NCBI GenBank assembly: GCA_963742875.1
Contig: CAVUNO010000005.1
Span: 186,001 to 250,000 of the forward strand
Source: Bog-532 sp963742875
GTDB taxonomy: Bacteria; Actinomycetota; Actinomycetes; Streptosporangiales; Streptosporangiaceae
DNA: 64,000 nucleotides
Reading direction: 5' to 3'
Shown here: in pieces, positions 61,131 to 64,000 of the stretch
How the letters are laid out: each line of letters opens with the position of its first letter
How positions within the stretch are numbered: the stretch's first letter is position 1
Notes under the pieces: model-generated
Database searches by the model: none
Told to the model about the DNA's origin: nothing
What the model saw: the letters and a program-made list of their open reading frames with translations, nothing else
Position numbers and translations under genes: made by a program

Positions 61131-61799
61131 ATGCGGAGCGTCCCAGTTCACCGGAGCATCCTTGCCGTAGACATCGAGAAGTCCACCTCTGCCCTGCGGA
61201 CGAATCCGATCAAGGAAGAACTGCGCCAAGAGGTCTACAGCGTGCTGGAATCGTCGATGGGAGTCGCCGGTATCCGGTCGGCGCACTGCGACCCGTTCAC
61301 CGACCGCGGCGACGGCATCCTGGCGCTCGTCCACCCGGTCGACGATGTGCCGAAGACGCTGCTGCTCAATCCCCTTGTCCCGGTGCTGTGGCGGCTTCTC
61401 GCCGATCGCAACCAGGGGCTGCCGGAACCGGAGCGCTGCCGGCGGCAACTGCGGCTCCGGGTCGTTGTGCACGCCGGCGAGGTTCACTTCGACGGCAAGG
61501 GCTACTTCGGCGAAGCCCTCGACGTGGCGTTCCGGCTGCTGGACGCTCGCCGCCTGAAGGAGAGCCTGAGCCGCAGGTCAGGCCCGCTGGTCCTGGCTGT
61601 CTCCGACGTTATCTACTGGTCCATCGTCAGCCAGGATTACGAGGGCATCCCCAGGGAGTCTTATCAGCCTGTTCTGCGCGTCATGGTGGCCGGGCGCCGC
61701 CGTACAGGCTGGCTCCATGTCCCCGGTCCCCGGGCCGTGGAGCGGGCGGAGGCCGAATTCGTGCCTGCGCGGCCAGCCCGCGAGGCCCGCGCGGCGTAA
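61131..61799 (+). CDS. Class III nucleotide-cyclase-fold protein
   Basis: A 222-aa single-domain protein. HRSILAVDIEKSTSALRTNP (first metal-site Asp in AVDIE), then CDPFTDRGDGILALVHPVDDVPKTLLLNPLVPVLWRLL (second metal Asp in DRGDG), LRLRVVVHAGEVHFDGKGYFGEALDVAFRLLDA and later GPLVLAVSDVIYWSIV have the order of a cyclase domain. The substrate-specifying Lys/Asp positions and transition-state Asn/Arg are not clear, so it may bind nucleotide without making cAMP. Close relatives in actinobacteria are often found in gene cassettes with effector or sensor modules. ATG at 61131 follows GGAGGAG. A small membrane-protein frame follows directly. Confidence 0.8.
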   Translation: MRSVPVHRSILAVDIEKSTSALRTNPIKEELRQEVYSVLESSMGVAGIRSAHCDPFTDRGDGILALVHPVDDVPKTLLLNPLVPVLWRLLADRNQGLPEPERCRRQLRLRVVVHAGEVHFDGKGYFGEALDVAFRLLDARRLKESLSRRSGPLVLAVSDVIYWSIVSQDYEGIPRESYQPVLRVMVAGRRRTGWLHVPGPRAVERAEAEFVPARPAREARAA

Positions 61800-61811
61800 C
61801 GCATCATCGGC

Positions 61812-62162
61812 CTGATCGAGCTCACGAACTACCTGCAGGAGAACCACCTCGGCAGCACCGCGATCGTCGCCCTGGTCGGCAGCCTGGCCCTGGCGGCCGT
61901 GCTCGCCGCGGCACGGGCCGTCACGGTGCACCTGTGGATGCAGGATGGCCAGCCCTGGCGCAAGGGCACCTGGCTGACCGGCGTGCTGTGGGTGGTCAGC
62001 CTGGCCGCGCATTTCGCCCTCGACTATCTGATCGACCCGCACTCCCCGAACGGCGGCTTGGGCGGGCCGTCCATCCTGCTGTACCTCGCGGTCACCTACG
62101 CCCTGCAGCGGTTCCTCGTGCAGGCCCGCGCCCGGCGCCTCCCCGTCAGTGACTCTCACTAG
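61812..62162 (+). CDS. Small membrane protein with uncertain or missing start
   Basis: The frame continues from the stop of the cyclase-fold gene with LIELTNYLQENHLGSTAIVALVGSLALAAVLAAARAVTVHLWMQDGQPWRKGTWLTGVLWVVSLAAHFALDYLIDPHSPNGGLGGPSILLYLAVTYALQRFLV, a three-helix membrane protein of about 117 aa. No ATG, GTG or TTG precedes the first helix; possible starts are a CTG at 61812 or a GTG at 61899 that would cut off the first helix. The 5' end may have been lost in a deletion. Family not recognised. Confidence 0.55.
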   Translation: MIELTNYLQENHLGSTAIVALVGSLALAAVLAAARAVTVHLWMQDGQPWRKGTWLTGVLWVVSLAAHFALDYLIDPHSPNGGLGGPSILLYLAVTYALQRFLVQARARRLPVSDSH

Positions 62163-62276
62163 CCGGAGTCGCTGACCCGGTCCAGGCCGTGAACAGGCAC
62201 AATGATGATCACGGGCGTGCAGAACGGGTACATGCCCACGTAAGCCCCGGGGTGCGTTCCGTTCGCAGGAGGTCTG

Positions 62277-63314
62277 ATGGCGCGCGTGATCTGGACTGGT
62301 GCACTGGCCTTCGGGCTGGTCAACATCCCGGTCGGCCTGTATGCGGCCACCGAGGACCGGACCGTGCACTTCAACCAGTTCCAGAAGGGCACCAGTGACC
62401 GCATCCGGTACAAGCGGGTGAACGAGCGGACCGGGGAGGAGGTCAACTACCGGGACATCGTAAAGGGCCGCGAGGTCGACGACGACACCTATGTGCTGCT
62501 CACCGACGACGAACTGGAGTCCGTGGAGCCGGGCCGGACCCGCACCATCGACATCACCAACTTCGTCGATCTGGCCGAGGTTGACCCGATCTACTTCCAG
62601 CGCACGTATTACCTGGCCCCGCGGGGGGACGGCGCCGACCGTTCCTACGAACTGCTGCACAAGGCGATGGCCGACACCAACCGGGCCGGTATCGCGACGC
62701 TCGTGATGCGCAGCAAGGAGTACCTGGTCGCGGTCCGGCCGCAGGCCGAGATCCTGGCCCTCGAGACCATGTACTTCGCCGACGAGATCCGCAACCCGGT
62801 CGAGGCGACGGGCTACGAGCCGTCCGGCCAGCCGGCCCGCCCCCGCGAGGTCACCATCGCGCGCCAGCTCATCGAGTCGATGACGACCGACTGGGATCCG
62901 GCCCGCTATGTGGACACCTACCGCGAGCGCGTCGAGGAACTGATCGAGAGCAAGCGGACCGGAGAGACGATCGAGACGGCCGCCCCGGCGCCGCAGCCGT
63001 CGAAGGTGGTCGACCTTACCGAGACGCTCCGCCGCAGTGTGGAGGAGGCGCGCGGTCGCACCCGGGAAAGCGCCGGCCGGGGCAGTGAATCCCAGGCCAG
63101 CGGCGGCCGGGAAAGCGGCGGCCGTGGCGGAGGGCGCCCCCGCACCCAGGCAGACACCGGGCCCAGGGACGAGGACCTGTCCGCGATGAACAAGAGCCAG
63201 CTGGCCGCGCTGGCCACGGAGCTGGAAATTCCCGGCCGGTCGAAGCTGACCCGCGACGAACTGGAAACGGCCGTCCGCCGGGCCCGTCATCCGCGCCCCA
63301 AGGCCGTCTCCTGA
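62277..63314 (+). CDS. ku: Non-homologous end joining protein Ku
   Basis: A 345-aa Ku homodimer subunit that binds broken DNA ends and recruits the ligase. The Ku core is complete: MARVIWTGALAFGLVNIPVGLYAATEDRTVHFNQFQKGT, RIRYKRVNERTGEEVNYRDIVKGREVDDDTYVLLTDDELESV, DLAEVDPIYFQRTYYLAPRGDGADRSYELLHKAMADTNRAGIATLVMRSKEYLVAVRP. The C-terminal part is a long Arg/Gly/Ser linker with the SAP-like or HeH motif SAMNKSQLAALATELEIPGRSKLTRDELETAVRRA at the end, thought to add DNA binding. ATG after AGGAGG. Ligase gene and polymerase remnant are 9 kb upstream. Confidence 0.95.
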   Translation: MARVIWTGALAFGLVNIPVGLYAATEDRTVHFNQFQKGTSDRIRYKRVNERTGEEVNYRDIVKGREVDDDTYVLLTDDELESVEPGRTRTIDITNFVDLAEVDPIYFQRTYYLAPRGDGADRSYELLHKAMADTNRAGIATLVMRSKEYLVAVRPQAEILALETMYFADEIRNPVEATGYEPSGQPARPREVTIARQLIESMTTDWDPARYVDTYRERVEELIESKRTGETIETAAPAPQPSKVVDLTETLRRSVEEARGRTRESAGRGSESQASGGRESGGRGGGRPRTQADTGPRDEDLSAMNKSQLAALATELEIPGRSKLTRDELETAVRRARHPRPKAVS

Positions 63315-63410
63315 GCACCTGAGGAGCCGTAGCAAGCCTGATGAGCTGCGGTGAGACCGAAATGAGCCGGGTATTGGCGGCCCGGCCACGGCGGGCGTAA
63401 CCTCCCCGGC

Positions 63411-63719
63411 ATGACCGTGAAACTCGTCGTCCTGTACACCCAGCCCGACGACCCGGACGTCTTCGAACGCCACTACGCCGATACACACATGCCGATGGTC
63501 CACCGGATCCCCGGGCTCCAGCGCGCCGAGGCCGGGCGTTTCATCGCCGAGGCCGACGGCGGCGATCCGACCTTCTACCGGATGGCTTCGCTCTATTTCG
63601 CGGACCGGCCGGCCCTGGACAAGGCGCTCGCGTCCGCCGAAGCGCAGACCGCGGCGGCCGACTACGCGAAGATCGCCCCGCCCGGCTCACGCATGCTCGT
63701 CGAAGACGTCGACGCCTAG
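63411..63719 (+). CDS. EthD-like family protein
   Basis: A 102-aa small alpha/beta-barrel protein. The start VKLVVLYTQPDDPDVFERHYADTHMPMVHRIPGLQRAEAGRF is the EthD-type pattern, in which a His in ADTHMPMVHRIPGL is conserved; PTFYRMASLYFADRPALDKALASAEAQTAAADYAKI completes the ferredoxin-like fold. Members are dimeric and act in degradation of ethers or as unknown helper enzymes; the precise role here is unknown. ATG at 63411. The C-terminus overlaps the convergent HAD gene by about 30 bp. Confidence 0.85.
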   Translation: MTVKLVVLYTQPDDPDVFERHYADTHMPMVHRIPGLQRAEAGRFIAEADGGDPTFYRMASLYFADRPALDKALASAEAQTAAADYAKIAPPGSRMLVEDVDA

Positions 63720-64000
63720 CGGCCCGCCAGCGAGCGGTTCGGGTCCCGGCGGCGACGTCGGGGGTCGACCCAGGCCGGCGACCAGATCCGGGGTCAGCTC
63801 AGACAGGTCCCGCAGGACGACCCGGGCCAGGGCCAGCGCGTCGGGGTCGGGCGGGTAACGCGGGTGCGGGACGGCCACCACCTGAAGGCCTGCCGCCCCG
63901 GCCGAACGCAGCCCGTTACTGGAATCCTCGACCGCCGCGCCCCGTGCCGGCGAGGCGCCCAGGCGGTCCGCCACGGTCAGGTACACGTCCGGCGCGGGCT
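63687..64000 (-). CDS. HAD-superfamily hydrolase, C-terminal part (partial)
   Basis: Only the end of the gene is inside the window. The minus strand reads from the right edge: SPRPDVYLTVADRLGASPARGAAVEDSSNGLRSAGAAGLQVVAVPHPRYPPDPDALALARVVLRDLSEL. The pattern PDVYL, then AVEDSSNGLRSAGAAGLQVVAVP is the last catalytic motif of HAD-IA phosphatases of the beta-phosphoglucomutase type (Glu-Asp-Ser). The start and the first DxDxT motif lie outside. Stop at 63687, overlapping the EthD-like gene. Confidence 0.88.
   Translation of the reverse strand, partial: PAPDVYLTVADRLGASPARGAAVEDSSNGLRSAGAAGLQVVAVPHPRYPPDPDALALARVVLRDLSELTPDLVAGLGRPPTSPPGPEPLAGGPLGVDVFDEHA

Noticed and set aside
1..64000. tRNA genes, rRNA genes, CRISPR arrays, insertion sequences, attachment sites
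   Set aside because: Looked for by eye (TTCGA-loop patterns, repeated spacers, transposase motifs) and not found; the intein is the only mobile element supported.

Overview
This is a high-GC chromosomal segment of a filamentous-type actinobacterium. The markers are a mycothiol ligase (mshC), a principal sigma factor of the HrdB type next to topoisomerase IV subunits, a cobalamin-dependent class II ribonucleotide reductase, actinobacterial LexA boxes, ANTAR and PP2C/PAS signalling proteins, an XRE-DUF5753/DUF397 pair, and the two-gene tuberculostearic-acid module. The family cannot be fixed from this window. I saw no tRNA, rRNA, CRISPR array or intact insertion sequence.

Layout. 1-8.2 kb: amidase remnant, mshC, a ribbon-helix-helix protein behind a spaced direct repeat, a DUF4192 protein, a tmsA-tmsB-like pair, a mycothiol-enzyme remnant and an acyltransferase-like protein that lacks its catalytic serine. 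8.5-11.2 kb: leuS behind a leucine-codon leader peptide and terminator (attenuator). 11.2-18.3 kb: a DNA-damage and dNTP block, lexA <-> LysM cell-division protein - nrdR - nrdJ, with SOS boxes in the divergent promoter and an intein in NrdJ. 18.3-26 kb: methyltransferase, GNAT, tandem AAA+ membrane ATPase, a gutted 5-oxoprolinase and a conserved unknown. 26-40 kb: PAS/GAF/PP2C regulator, hrdB, DUF7455, parE-like, PspC/DUF1707 divergent from a PspC-histidine kinase and LuxR regulator, parC-like. 40-50 kb: PfkB kinase, CobU, GAF-ANTAR, ECF sigma, glycosyltransferase, CBS protein and a second PP2C regulator. 50-64 kb: SigF-type sigma factor, a DNA ligase with a polymerase-gene remnant (NHEJ), beta-propeller lipoprotein-like protein, YihY, NADH dehydrogenase, SCO1-like lipoprotein, STAS, DUF397/XRE, cyclase-fold protein, Ku, EthD-like protein and the end of a HAD hydrolase.

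How the genes connect. The RNR needs adenosylcobalamin, and CobU in the same window belongs to cobalamin nucleotide-loop assembly. LexA, NrdR, NrdJ, Ku and the ligase together cover damage response, dNTP supply and end joining. Several modules (two PP2C proteins, STAS, SigF-type sigma, ECF sigma, ANTAR) suggest partner-switching and stress control.

Two kinds of damage stand out. First, at least eight otherwise good genes, including leuS, nrdJ and the parE-like gene, each carry a single-base frameshift. These are most simply read as sequencing or assembly indels. Second, about nine loci are real fragments with large pieces missing: amidase, mycothiol-dependent isomerase, oxoprolinase, SDR, MBL-CobU, LigD polymerase, F420 oxidoreductase, a PIN-like tail and possibly a polyketide synthase module. 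This pattern suggests either an eroding genome or a collapsed assembly. Coordinates of frameshifted genes span both reading frames.
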